Positions 46,177 to 57,409 of a stretch of DNA of 64,000 bases are shown here, piece after piece. Both the position numbers and the translations under genes were made by a program. The notes beneath the pieces were generated by a model that was not told the DNA's origin, searched no databases, and saw only the letters and a list, made by a program, of their open reading frames with translations. Source of the DNA: Galeopsis tetrahit (taxonomy: Eukaryota; Streptophyta; Magnoliopsida; Lamiales; Lamiaceae). The DNA lies in contig OY776128.1 of NCBI GenBank assembly GCA_963675135.1, positions 68,640,670 through 68,704,669 on the forward strand, given 5' to 3'. Positions within the stretch are counted from its first letter, which is position 1. Every line of letters begins with the position of its first letter.

Positions 46177-48328
46177 TTACACCGATGATCGCCATATCCT
46201 TCCTTCGAAAGAAATTATAATAATCGAGACATCATCATGGTACTTACGTCGATCCCCTTGTGGGACATCAAGAAGTTCCCGAAAATCCATTCCTGCAATA
46301 ATTTAAAATGACAGGAAATTAGATTAAGACATACAGAGAGTGTTTCAAATGTGTGTATATCTATATTTTCTGCTGCGAGTATGTACCAGCTTTCTTGGCA
46401 GCACGAAAGAGAACTTCTTCGACTAGATGTTGAGCTGGATCGCCCTCGGGGAACATTAGCATGAACGTCTCGACTTCAGAAACCGCCTCTTGATTGGTGA
46501 AGTATTGGTAGAGCCCATCAGATGACAAGATCAAGAATTTGTCTTTTGGGTCTAATCTATGGTGGCAAAGAAACGGCAAGCATGTAATATAGGGTGAGTT
46601 TCCAACATAGTCGATTCTAAACATCTCTAAAAGTGCGTTGTTCCATTTAGGCTGCAAAACAAGAAACAAAAATCAGGTTCAAATTCCCATTTAGGTGTTT
46701 CGATGTGTAGTTGCACCGTACAACTGATGTACAAAAGAGTTACTTTTCGTCCTATATCATGCACAATTCATAAAAGAAAGCTGGGAAACGGGCCAAATTT
46801 TTACCTGTTTGAGGTATCCAGCTCCAAATGCTCGAGTGACCTTCAATGAACCTTTCACTCGATCGTTCATGATTGCAGATGGATCATCTGAGTGCGCGTT
46901 TCTAATCCTTCTTACTTCCTGAAACGATGTAAAAACATAACATTTAGCCCAAAAAGCATTAAACAGAGGATCTAACATACAAAACAATATCCAATCATAA
47001 GTTTTTTTTACCTCTTTAACATCTGTACTATGATCCATTGTCAACTGAGACGAATTCAACTGATGAACGGTATCATATTCATAACCGTATAGCGATTCTT
47101 CACAATCCTTCCTCGTCTTTCCATCCACCTTTTGAGCCAAAACCGCCCTACTATCCCCAACATTCATCAAATAAACGTCGTCTCCCTTCATCACCATGGC
47201 CAAAACACAAGACCCCATCAAAGCTAACTCCGGATTCTCCATCAACATCATATCAGCTATCTCCAAATACGAAGCCTCCGTCTTCCTCAAGGCCTCGGAT
47301 AGCGCTTTCAAAACTCCCAAATGATTAACAGGATCAAGCCCCCCCAAATTGCTCAATCTCTCCCTTAATTTCCTATCCAATTCGACTCGTTCTTTAAAAT
47401 CCAAACTCTTGGAGGAGCAACTATCCGTATTACTATCACCCCACAACAAGCCCTTGAGCTCTTTGAAAACATTGGAATAGAGATTGTTTAAGAGGAAATC
47501 AGTAGCATCAGGGCCATTGAATCCATCATAAATCCCTACAAAAACCCATCCATGTTCTTCACAAACAACAATATGAACCCTATCTTCACCTGCTTTCCCT
47601 TGAGCCCACTGTACATTTTGACTATTGAAAGATTCATTCCCAACATCACCACTTTCATCAATTAAACTCATATCTGTGCTTAAATTGTGGCTAGTAATTG
47701 TGCTACTATTCCCACTGCTATTTCCACTAACAACAATATTATTACTATCATTACTTGTAAACTCTTTAGAAAAACCCCAAAATGATTTCGAAATCACCTT
47801 TTTCAAACTCCTGATGAGAGCCCATTTCTTCGATTTGGGCCTGTACCTCTGCAATTGATCAAACTGATTCTCCAACGGCCCGGAAATGAAACTCCGCTCG
47901 ATTGGGCCGGAGAGGAAGCCGCGCTCGATTTGGCCCGAAATGGAGCCCGAATTGCGTAGAATCGGGCCCGATTTGACAGTGGTGATTGAGTTTCTGGGAA
48001 TCGGCTGCAGGGGAATGGAGGAGAAGAAATTGGAGCTCTCGAAAGCGGAAGCTTTGTCGATTGAAGAGGAGTTCACGTAGGCGGTGGAGAGAGGGGTGGA
48101 GGTGTTGGCGGAGATGGAGGCGCCGGAGATTGTTCTGTACGACGTCGTTTGGGCGGCGGAGGAGTCTTCAAAAGGTTGGATTTTGTGAGGTGGGTCGGGC
48201 GGTATGTAGCAGAAGGAGTGGCCTAACCCCTCGTCAAGAGAACACACAACGACGTCGTTCCGACGCCGGGAAATCTCGCCCGGGTCGCCGGCGAAGCATC
48301 GGTTAATCTTTCCTATACCATTACCCAT
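46177..48328 (-). CDS. Protein phosphatase 2C, POLTERGEIST/PLL clade
   Basis: Four exons join in frame: 48,328-47,012, 46,918-46,805, 46,651-46,387 and 46,292-46,177 (603 residues). The start MGNGIGKI carries a glycine suitable for N-myristoylation, fitting plasma-membrane attachment. The clade signature LDEGLGHSFCYIP follows, then a Ser-rich region of about 200 residues. The catalytic domain starts near 240 (VQWAQGKAGEDRVHIVV) and has the metal-binding motif in its clade form YDGFNGPDA, then GSCVLAMVMKGDDVYLMNVGDSRAVLA, SDDPSAIMNDRVKGSLKVTRAFG, FLILSSDGLYQYF and the final HDDVSIIII. The key acidic residues (DG, SDG, HDD) are present. POL/PLL phosphatases act downstream of CLAVATA-type receptor kinases in stem-cell maintenance. 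At 603 residues it is at the shorter end of the clade. The gene appears intact. A GA-rich tract lies in its leader. Confidence 0.95.
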
Positions 48329-48411
48329 TGAAAAGACTCGATTTTTTTTTCCTCTGTAGAGATGAAGAGGGTTGTAGTTGAAAGTTCACGGTTTGGTATG
48401 CGATTTGAAGA

Positions 48412-48451
48412 AGAGAGAGAGAGAGATAAATGAAGAGAGAGAGAGAGAGAG
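48412..48451. repeat. GA microsatellites in the PP2C leader
   Basis: Two GA runs separated by TAAATGAA lie about 90-120 bases upstream of the start codon. On the coding strand they are CT tracts, as in the WD40 gene. Confidence 0.8.
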
Positions 48452-49499
48452 TGAGTTGACTTTGGAAGGGGTGGCGGGGGGTTGAGATTGAAATTGGGAT
48501 TTGTTTAATATTCGATGCTTATTATGGTTTTTGGTGAGGTGAGGGGAGGGGGGTTGACTATGAATATCAAATAGGTTTGTATCTATAGGTGTGTGTATAT
48601 GCTCTTGTTATTTTCTTTTCTTGTACGCGTGAGTTTGAAGGGAAGGGAATGGGAATAAGAGAACACTAGTCATACTTGAGGTTGAGGAGATGGTTTTAGG
48701 TTTCGATTCTTTCACACTCAAACTCCGTTTATATTGATGATGTCATATTTTATAAATTCGAATTCATACATATATTTCTCTTGCTAGTATTTGATAAAAG
48801 TATTACTCTCTTTGTTCTATTATTAATTGATCATTTATTGTTTATAAAAATTTAAATGTATAATTATTTATTAAAGTTGACTTTTATGATAGATATTATG
48901 GATATTCTTATTTTATTGGAGAAAAAATCTTTTATTTATGTGTAAAAAAATAATGTCAACGAGTGTAAATAGGAGTAGATGTTTAAGTCAAGGAGTAAAG
49001 AGTTGATGACAAATGTTCAAATAATAATGGGATAAATGTTCAATTAATAACGGGAAGAATGGAGTACTAAATACATAGATATTTTGGACAAATTTTCTTA
49101 TAAAGTTTTTATGAAAGTGTTATGATGAACTTAATACCATGCTTTCAAAAAAAAAACTTAATATCATTGTTTATTAACCGGAGTGTCATGTTTAGTATTT
49201 TAAGATTAATAAGCACAAAATTAAGTATTTTTAAACAATTATACTTTATATATTATTAAGTGATTAACTGAAGAAAAAAAAAATAGCAGGAGACATGCCT
49301 CTTTATTACTACTAAAGATGGAAGATGTGCACTTATCGTGAGATAATGCCAGTATTTTAGAACTTATTAATTTTATTGTGACAATTAGTTCAATTTCAGT
49401 ATTTTCATTTGTCTATATATAATTTTTAAGAAAAAATAATAATTAATGCATAAAATAGATAATGTAAATAATGTAAAAGAGTATTTTTTTCTAAAAAGA
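48452..49499. other. Upstream region of the PP2C gene
   Basis: AT-rich, containing a Stowaway-like MITE at 48,806-49,064 and otherwise no bounded feature. Confidence 0.55.
48806..49064. mobile_element. Stowaway-like MITE (diverged)
   Basis: TA|CTCTCTTTGTTCTATTATTA at the left is matched at the right by its inverse form TTAATAACGGGAAGAATGGAG|TA. The element is AT-rich and about 259 bp long. Confidence 0.65.
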
Positions 49500-49501
49500 T
49501 A

Positions 49502-49771
49502 CTCCCTCCGTCCCACAATAACTTCACACTTTCCTTTTTAAGACGTCCCACAATAACTTTCACACCCTTTAAATGGAAAACTTTTTATAAACTTCACCCT
49601 CACAATATCTTCAATTTTACATAAATGTCATTACTTTTTCTCTACACATACACAAAAGTCAACTCATTTATTTACTTTATACATAAAGTTTTACAAAATT
49701 ACCCCTCATCATTACACTTTCTTAATATTCGTGTTCATCTACCTATGAAAATTAATATGGGACGGAGGGAG
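49502..49771. mobile_element. Stowaway MITE, intact
   Basis: 270 bp with perfect CTCCCTCCGTCCC / GGGACGGAGGGAG ends and TA on both sides (49,500-49,501; 49,772-49,773), the pattern of Tc1/mariner-derived Stowaway elements. The interior is collinear with the degraded copy at 28,089. Confidence 0.92.
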
Positions 49772-50616
49772 TAAATGATACTCCGTAAGTATTAAAATTA
49801 GCCTGTCAAAAAAACAAAAACGATATCATTGAAACTGAAATGAGTAAGTAGTAGATATGATAGCTTTTTAAAGAACGTTGGATTAAATATTACTCCGTAC
49901 TACGAGTTTTAAAACATAGTAGTATGAGAGAAGAGTGGTTTAGGGGAGATAGAGATTAGATATGCATTTGATTAATTAGTAGAAAATGGAAAGTCAAAAG
50001 GAACCACTTGAGATATTACAATTTGCAATTGTAGGTGGAATGCTGATTTGGATGTCATATACTCATATATTCCTTTTTTTTTTTTATTCTCTCAATTTTT
50101 AAAAATCACTTATTTTATTTCATCACGCCTTTTGCTGTTGAATATCATCATTTATAATCATACTCTTGTATATTTATAATTTCAAAGAAAATTATAATTA
50201 AGATTTCAATATGTTGATAAAAATAAATGCTTGTTGCATAGTTGTTTTATTAATTTTACTTTTTAATTATTTTTTTCGATTTATTTTTGTTTTCAATTGT
50301 ATTTCGTCGCATATGTCAAATTTAAAAATTATTTACTAGTAATTTCAACATGGGTTAAAATTTTAATAATATAAAATGCTCCGTATACATTAAACAAGCC
50401 TATACTACCATTTGGCAATATCATTTACTTAAGGACTCATGCTCCTAGACTAGTCTATGATTTAATAGACGTTTTAACTTAGGAGTATTAATTAAGTGAA
50501 ATATATTAACATTTAATTAAGTGAGATTGCCTCTCGATTAAAAAAAAAAGATTGTAAATATTATGTTTTTCATTATATATAATTTTTTGTATGTATTATA
50601 TTTTTCATTTTATATA

Positions 50617-51079
50617 CTCCCTCCGTCCCATGATTATTTGCACATTTTTTTATTGGAACGTTCCAAAATTATTTGCACACTCTTAATATTAAAATACTCA
50701 AAAAATTAATACCCTCCCAACATCATTTTATTTTCAAAATTGTCACTCATTTTTTACATACATTTTACTTTACATCTCATCAAATTCACTTTACACCTCA
50801 TCAAATCACCTAAAATACTCCTAATTTTTCTTTTTTGGTATGTCGTCTCAAATTAGTTTTCACACTCTAAAAAGAGAAGTTTTTCGCAACTATTACACTT
50901 AAAATTATTATTTATTATGCTATTACATTTTTTTTACACAGTATCATTACTTTATATCTTTAATAATTCTTTTTTACAGAAACTTTAATAAAGTTGAAAC
51001 GACCCCAAAACTTTTACTTTATCATATATTTTTTAATTTTCGTGTTGATTTCAAAAATGGATTTTGAATGAATTGAAGG
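50617..51079. mobile_element. Two abutting Stowaway-like fragments
   Basis: A clean left end TA|CTCCCTCCGTCCCATG starts the first. Near 50,816 a second left-end-like sequence (ACTCCTAATTTTTC, then GTCGTCTCAAATTAG) begins, and only one degraded right end (TTGAAGGAAGTA) is found near 51,079. It is best read as one MITE truncated by, or recombined with, another. Confidence 0.55.
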
Positions 51080-52602
51080 AAGTAATACATACACTACAGT
51101 TTGTTAAAAAAAACTACTGTGTATAACTACTTCGATATATTGAGATTTGAATTGAGTACCTTGTGTTCAAATTATATATACAACTTCATGTCTTTACTTT
51201 AAAAAAATACTAGTACACCTTTTGTTCATAAGTATTCATATTTAGTTTTAAAATTCTTAAAGTCAACGCTGTCTTTTCTACAATAGTGAGTAGTATATGC
51301 CACCATTAGGCTTGATCGGAGAAAATATTAATTAGCACAAAGTAGGAGCATATTCTCCTTTTTTATTGCAAAATTTATTATTCATGAAATTTTATATGCT
51401 AAGTTGTGTTGTAATTTGTATTTTATGTCTATTTTTAAAGAGTATTTATTGTTTCATTTAAAAAGTATTTGGTGTTTCATTTAAATGTATTAGTAGTAAT
51501 TATTTTACCATAGGTATGAATCAATTGTATACCAAAAACATCTTATATAAAACCAACTTATTATTATATTTTCAATAAATTCTCACCTCGTCTTATTTAA
51601 GCTTGGTACCACACATGAATGAATACATAAGAGTTAAGTGCACAATTTTAAAACTCTACGTTAACTAAATGTTTTGAATCCAACTCCGGAGGGGTGGGTG
51701 GGAGTTTGAGGCTCTGATAATATGAAAGAATTTCGCTTTATTTAAAAGTTCGAACTTGGAGAGAGATAGAGAATTAATTTTTGTATATTAATATTTCTAT
51801 TAAATACAAATATCTTATTCTTTGTTTTATACTATTATTTATAATTTTTTTAACTTAAAATTTTGTTTCAAAATGTTTGTCGATTTAACTATTATTTTAT
51901 GTTTCTTCTTAAATTAATTATATATGTGATTATTGTATTTCTAAATTTCTCACTTTATACATCTTTATAACATGAAGCAAAGGTATTTCTCATTTTCTTT
52001 TATTTCTCCCTCGTTTTTTTCATCATTTTTCATAATAATGAAGAGTAAATTTATAAAAAAAAAAAAATTATGTTCTTTATTTTATACAAACAATAAAAAC
52101 GACTAACATTATAAAACGGATAGAATATATTTAAAAAATACAAATATGTCATAAATGTAAATTTCGTAATCCCCAGTTTGTTAAAAGTCGTGATTTAGCG
52201 AATTAGATCACATGTTTTTTTTGGAAAAAGGCAAATATTATTTGGAGGCATCAGGAATACCTCAACTCAAAAAAGTGCAAGATAGTTCAAACAGAAAGTT
52301 CCCTAAGTTCTACAACCTGGAATGACGCTAAAAAACAGTGAATGGGCTCTCTAGACCAGGCCTCATAAGTGAAACAATTACTAAAAGATTTACAGGCCTT
52401 AATCCACCTAAAAGATTCTTAAGTACCACATTTTATTTCACTATATGAATAATTGATATGTGTTATATTAAAAAATAATCGAACCGTTTTGACCTCATAT
52501 AAAGCAGCTCGAGATTTCTATACTGTTTTTTTTCCTTTCTTTCTAACTTTATATATTCACTTTACCATGCATATATTAGTAAAATAAAATACTCCTACTC
52601 TA

Positions 52603-52606
<4 letters not shown>

Positions 52607-52634
<28 letters not shown>
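52607..52634. repeat. (AT)n microsatellite
   Basis: An uninterrupted AT dinucleotide run of about 28 bases; a second run lies at about 52,842-52,867. Confidence 0.9.
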
Positions 52635-53737
52635 TCTTTTTTACTTTTTATAAGAGATTGAGATGTGTATTGAATAAATTAAATCTCATTTTTGTGCAAT
52701 AACTACAAAACCACACAAAAAATATTAAATTCACTAAGACAAACATTGTGTGACAAGCTCCATCGAAGAGGCATAAAAGAAGCATCACACTTTATGCGCG
52801 TATGTATACTATATATGCAAATCATTTTTATACTAATATTCATATATATATATATATATATATATATGTGCATGCATGTATATACTATATATATGTTGTA
52901 AGTAGATATTAGATGTAAATTAAATTTGTATTAGAGTCATTAACATATATATTTATATTAATAAATATTTGTACGTGTGTGAGTATTATTTATGTTAATT
53001 TTAAAAATTTATAGGAGTATATTTGTATTAGATATATGCCATTATTTATGTTATTTCTAAACAGTTATGTGACTTTATTTTTTCCAAAATGAGTGTGTTG
53101 ACTTTTTCGAAGCTTCGTGGATTATTTGAAAATTTAGTGGTCTCAGCCCTCAGGTGGTTATATATTACTTTGACTTTTTTACCTAAATATTTTATTGAAT
53201 TCAACGTATTTGCTGGATCAACTTACTAAATAAATTACCATTAAAAAATGTGTATGTTCTCAATCTCCCAAGATTTGCAATTAAAAAATGTGTATGTTCA
53301 GTGTCATATCCTCAATTACTTATGGTCTCTAAATTATGGTCTCATTTTATAGTTCTGAAAACTTATAATTCCTGATGCACCACGTACCTCATTAGTAAAT
53401 TGTCAAAAAATAAATTGGGAATCCAACTAAAAAAATAATTGTATGTGCAATTGAAAAAAAAAAAAAAATTAATCACAAAAAAATGTCGAAAAAATCATTT
53501 ACTCGCAACTCAAAATAAAACGAGGCACCCTTTCACTGGACTTATTTAGGAAGAATGTGTATTTTTTTTTTTTTATTATTTATTACTATCATTTAGATGT
53601 CTTAAAAAGTTAAAATTCAAAAATAGTACGGAGTAATTCAATGGAAAAAATATTAAAAAAATGTTTCTAGGAAATAAAATCAACTATTGAACCTAATATA
53701 AGATAATCATTGATCATTTTACATGTCAGTTATATAT

Positions 53738-54089
53738 TGTTGGTGTGTGGAGCCTGAATTCATCCTAACGGGCTTGGAGTGTAGGACAAGTTTGATCCTA
53801 ACGGGCCTAGAGTGGGGAGCAAGTTTTTCCTAATAGGTTTAGGGTTAATTATGGCAAGTTTGTTCTCTTGGAGTAGGGAACAAGTCTTTTCCTAATAGGC
53901 TTAGGGTTAATTATGACAAGTTTTCTATTATAAATAGATGTTCTCTCTTTGTAATCATTGCGCATCCAAAACACATAGTGAAATACCTGGCTTGGCATCG
54001 CCCCCAGACGTAGTCGAAAGACGAACTGGGTAAACAAATCTCGTGTTATTTTCTTATCGTCATCGTGTGCGTGTGTTTATTTCCTAACA
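53738..54089 (+). repeat. 5' LTR of the non-autonomous copia
   Basis: 352 bp, TG...CA. A TATAAATAG (about 53,931-53,939) is the likely TATA box for the element's own transcript. Confidence 0.92.
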
Positions 54090-54091
54090 AC

Positions 54092-54103
54092 TGGTATCAG
54101 AGC
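54092..54103 (+). other. Primer-binding site, initiator tRNA-Met type
   Basis: TGGTATCAGAGC, two bases after the 5' LTR, the usual copia primer site. Confidence 0.9.
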
Positions 54104-54128
54104 CTCGAGTTCAGAGGGAGCAGACACG

Positions 54129-54917
54129 ATGAGCGACGAGAAGATTTCAATCAAGCAGTTTGACGGATCGAATTTCGAGTTCTGGAAGATGCAGATCGAG
54201 GATTACCTTTATGGTAAAGATTTGTATGTGCCTCTAGAGGAGAAGGGGAAACCCGAAAAGATGGAACAGAAGGAGTGGAATCCGTTGAACAGAAAGGCGA
54301 TGAGTGCAATACGCTTATTGTTGTCCATGAACGTAGCCTATCACACGACTAAAGCCAAGTCCGCAAGGAAGATGCTGCAGATCTTGGAGAAGATGTATCA
54401 GAAGCCCACAACGTCGAACAAAGTTCACTTGATCAGACGGTTGTTCAACCTCAGGATGTCGGAGAGCACACCCGTGCAGCAACACCTGAACGAGTTCAAC
54501 AGGATCATTGGACAGTTGTGTTCTATCGTGATCGACTTCAGTGGAGAGGTACTTGCTTTAGTTTTGTTATCTTCTTTGCCAGATAGTTGGGTTGCCACAA
54601 TTAGCGCTTCATCTGCGAAAGATAAAGTGAAGTTTGACGAAGTGAGTGATCTGATGATTAGCGAGGAGGTTCGTAGGAAAGAATCTGGATCCACTTCAGG
54701 GTCAACGTTGAACACGGAAGAAGGGGGCAGATTGAAGAGTAGGCAGAATCGTGACAAATCAGAGTCCAGAGGAAAGAGTCAATCCAAGAAAGATAAAGAC
54801 TCGATCCAGTGCTGGAATTGTGACGAGTTTGGTCACTACATGAACCAGTTTTTCAGCACCCAAGAAAAACAGGAAGGGACAGACCGAGAAGAAGACAGCA
54901 AACGCAACCACAGTTGA
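54129..54917 (+). CDS. Copia gag protein, C-terminal end altered
   Basis: 262 residues beginning MSDEKISIKQFDGSNFEFWK, a UBN2-type capsid (LEKMYQKPTTSNKVHLIRRL; HLNEFNRIIGQL) with a basic linker and a zinc knuckle CWNCDEFGHYMNQF, in which the fourth ligand cysteine is replaced by Phe. The frame then runs into a shifted tail and stops. Later tandem copies of the same segment keep the cysteine (CWNCDEFGHYMNQC, CWNCDELGHYRNQC). The capsid part is intact and could support particle assembly; nucleic-acid binding by the knuckle is probably impaired. Confidence 0.85.
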   Translation: MSDEKISIKQFDGSNFEFWKMQIEDYLYGKDLYVPLEEKGKPEKMEQKEWNPLNRKAMSAIRLLLSMNVAYHTTKAKSARKMLQILEKMYQKPTTSNKVHLIRRLFNLRMSESTPVQQHLNEFNRIIGQLCSIVIDFSGEVLALVLLSSLPDSWVATISASSAKDKVKFDEVSDLMISEEVRRKESGSTSGSTLNTEEGGRLKSRQNRDKSESRGKSQSKKDKDSIQCWNCDEFGHYMNQFFSTQEKQEGTDREEDSKRNHS

Positions 54918-55790
54918 TGTTGGAGACGCGTTGGTCTTGAGTGTCAGTAGTCCGGTAGATCAGAGTCCAGAGGAAAGAGTCAATCCAAGAAAGATAAAGA
55001 CTCGATCCAGTGCTGGAATTGTGATGAGTTTGGTCACTACATGAACCAGTGTTCAGCACCCAAGAAAAACAGGAAGGGACAGACCGAGAAGAAGACAACA
55101 AACGTAACCACAGTTGATGTTGGAGACGTGTTGGTCTTGAGTGTCAGTAGTCCGGTAGAATCATGGGTGTTGGATTCTGGAGCATCATTCCACTCTTGCA
55201 GTGATGCTAAATTTGTTAAGTGTACGTTCATTGATTATGGTGGTGATGAGTTCGGTTATACACTTTGGGTTGAGAATAACCGAAAGATTATTCACAGCAC
55301 AGATGTAGTTTTCAATGAACAGGTTATGTACAAGAACAGATTTGAGGCATCAGATTCTGACAAGATCAATCGTGGCAGATCAGAGTCCAGAGGAAAGAGT
55401 CAATCCAAGAAAGATAAAGACTCGATCCAGTGCTGGAATTGTGATGAGTTGGGTCACTACAGGAACCAGTGTTCATCACCCAAGAAAAACAGGAAGGGAC
55501 AGAACGAGAAGAAGACAGCAAACGCAACCACAGTTGATGTTGGAGACGCGTTGGTCTTTAGTGTCAGTTGTCCGGTAGAATACTGGGTGTTGGATTCTGG
55601 AGTATCATTCTACTCTTGCAGTGATGCTAAATTTGTAAAGTGTACGTTCATTGGTTATGGTGGCGATGAGTTCGGTTATACACTTTGGGTTGAGAATAAC
55701 CGAAAGATTATTCGCAGCACATATGTAGTTTTCAATGAATAGGTTATGTACAAGAACAGATTGGAGGCATCAGATTCTGACAAGACCAAT
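54761..55790 (+). repeat. Tandem duplication of the zinc-knuckle/protease segment
   Basis: The block starting CAGAGTCCAGAGGAAAGAGT occurs at 54,761, 54,959 and 55,379. The first copy is cut short (about 198 bp); the second is about 420 bp and the third nearly so. Each full copy joins a zinc knuckle and WVLDSGxSFxSC protease start directly to a post-integrase stretch (GGDEFGYTLW...RKII). Confidence 0.88.
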
Positions 55791-56033
55791 ACCCAAGAGG
55801 TTGAGTTAGACATCTCAAACTCGAGTGGGAGTAAGGAGAGTCAGAATGAAGAAGAGGTTCTTATTGAAGAACCTAGGACCCCACCACCACTGGAGAATCT
55901 GCTGCAGAGACCAGTTAGAGAGCGACGTGCACATAATAGGTATTCGTTCTTTAACTACTGCTTGTTATTTACTAAGGTGGCGATCTTAGAGAAGTTGAAG
56001 TTATGCATAGCTTCAATTGGCCTTGAAACTTGA
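55041..56033 (+). pseudogene. Internally deleted pol remnants
   Basis: Two open stretches (55,041-55,742 and 55,746-56,033) are separated by one TAG. They contain two protease-start/post-integrase fusions, then the variable linker before RT (EVELDISNSSGSKESQNEEE; RPVRERRAHNRY), and then jump to the last residues of pol (LEKLKLCIASIGL). The integrase core, RT and RNase H are deleted. In the third copy WVLDSGASF has changed to WVLDSGVSF, which alters the DSGA protease motif. Confidence 0.82.
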
Positions 56034-56063
56034 AGATAAGGATTGTCGATGCCAGGCGGATAT

Positions 56064-56560
56064 GGTGAAGACAATGCCGAAAGAAATTCTTAGAATGAGT
56101 GATTCTAAGTGTTCTACTCTTATGGTGGAGTAGGTATTCTCTATGTTGAGAATGTTGGTTCTTAAACCATGTCGGTGAAGACAACGCCGAAGAAAATTCT
56201 TAGAATGGGTGATTCTAAGTGTTCTACTCTTATGATGGAGTAGGTATTCTCTATGTTGAGAATGCTGGTTCTTAAACCATGTCGGTGAAGACAACGCCGA
56301 AGGAAATTCTTAGAATGGGTGATTCTAAGTGTTCTACTCTTATGGTGGAGTAGGTATTCTCTATGTTGAGAATGTTGGTTCTTTGGTTTAAGAATCATGT
56401 TTGTCGGTGAAGACAATGTCGAAGGAAATTCTTAGAATGAGTGATTCTAAGTGTTCTACTCTTATAGTGGAGTAGGTATTCTCTATGTTGAGAATGTTGG
56501 TTCTTTGGTTTAAGAATCATATTTGTCGGTGAAGACAATGGAGTTTTCTTTTATTTTATC
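56064..56560 (+). repeat. Tandem hairpin repeats before the 3' LTR
   Basis: Units start at about 56,064, 56,170, 56,281 and 56,403 (GTCGGTGAAGACAA-type start), with a partial fifth at 56,525; periods are about 106-122 bases. Each unit contains CTTAGAAT...ATTCTAAG (8-bp stem, 5-base loop) and ATTCTC...GAGAAT (6-bp stem, 6-base loop). A single inverted-orientation copy is present in the old copia element at about 11,385-11,515. Confidence 0.9.
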
Positions 56561-56685
56561 AAGGTGGAGCTTGTTAGACTTGTGCTAAAATAAAAGGAGT
56601 TTAAGGTTTGACGATGTCAGGTGGATACGGGAGGAGAATCAAGAAGATATGGTTACATGGAGAATTCAGTCTCCAAGTGGGAGAT

Positions 56686-57037
56686 TGTTGGAGTGTGGAG
56701 CCTGAATTGATCCTAACGGGCTTGGAGTGTAGGACAAGTTTGATCCTAACGGGCCTAGAGTGGGGAGCAAGTTTTTCCTAATAGGTTTAGGGTTAATTAT
56801 GGCAAGTTTGTTCTCTTGGAGTAGGGAACAAGTCTTTTTCTAATAGGCTTAGGGTTAATTATGGCAAGTTTTCTATTATAAATAGATGTTCTCTTTTTGT
56901 AATCATTGCGCATCCAAAACACATAGTGAAATACCTGGCTTGGCATCGCCCCCAGACGTAGTCGAAAGACGAACTGGGTAAACAAATCTCGTGTTATTTT
57001 CTTATCGTCATCGTGTGCGTGTGTTTATTTCCTAACA
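56686..57037 (+). repeat. 3' LTR of the non-autonomous copia
   Basis: 352 bp, five differences from the 5' LTR, preceded by the purine tract. Confidence 0.92.
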
Positions 57038-57042
57038 TATAT

Positions 57043-57409
57043 TTGTTTGTTGATCGATAAAAAATTGAAAAGTAAAACAATTGTTTGAAAGGGGTGTCGT
57101 GCTTTTTCAATCTACCATTAACATGATAACTCGATTTAAACCACAATCGAATACATATCATATACGTATCTAGTTCGATGTCTACACCCCCAATATAACT
57201 TACAATTTTGTGTACCAATGAATCATCTCAACTGAAAGACTTATATCGCTCATTATTCTTTTGCTATCATAGTCCCTTGTATACACCTTATTTTCTAATA
57301 GAGGGCATATTTTTCTACACAATTGAGCCATTTGATTGAATTCTCCTTGAAGGGGGTGAGTATATATTTTTACACAAAATCAAGGTCATCACACAATGCA
57401 TTCATTTTT
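57043..57409. other. Spacer after the copia element
   Basis: Weak inverted ends AAAGGGGTGTCGTG (about 57,088) and GATGTCTACACCCCC (about 57,178) could mark a tiny hAT-like relic. Otherwise nothing. Confidence 0.4.

Larger units (their letters stand above)
49774..53737. other. Long AT-rich intergenic region
   Basis: It contains two fused Stowaway-like pieces (50,617-51,079), AT microsatellites (52,607-52,634 and 52,842-52,867) and a less AT-rich patch at about 52,230-52,440 that could be a fragment of an unidentified element. No gene is supported. Confidence 0.6.
53738..57037 (+). mobile_element. Young non-autonomous Ty1/copia derivative (3.3 kb)
   Basis: The LTRs (53,738-54,089 and 56,686-57,037) are each 352 bp and differ at five positions by my alignment. 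The target duplication TATAT is exact (53,733-53,737; 57,038-57,042). The primer-binding site TGGTATCAGAGC lies at 54,092-54,103 and the polypurine tract AAGTGGGAGA just before the right LTR. The interior keeps gag and a protease start but lacks integrase and RT/RNase H. It must have been mobilised by proteins from other copies, unless the deletions came after insertion. Confidence 0.93.

Noticed and set aside
47038..48306. Several plus-strand ORFs opposite the PP2C exons
   Set aside because: Shadows of the real exon 1, which carries all the family motifs.
52230..52440. Possible LINE or other element fragment
   Set aside because: Composition differs from its surroundings, but no RT motif, tail or target duplication could be found.
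55972..56416. Three minus-strand ORFs with the same repeated peptide
   Set aside because: Antisense translation of the tandem hairpin repeats; the identical peptides follow from the DNA repeat.
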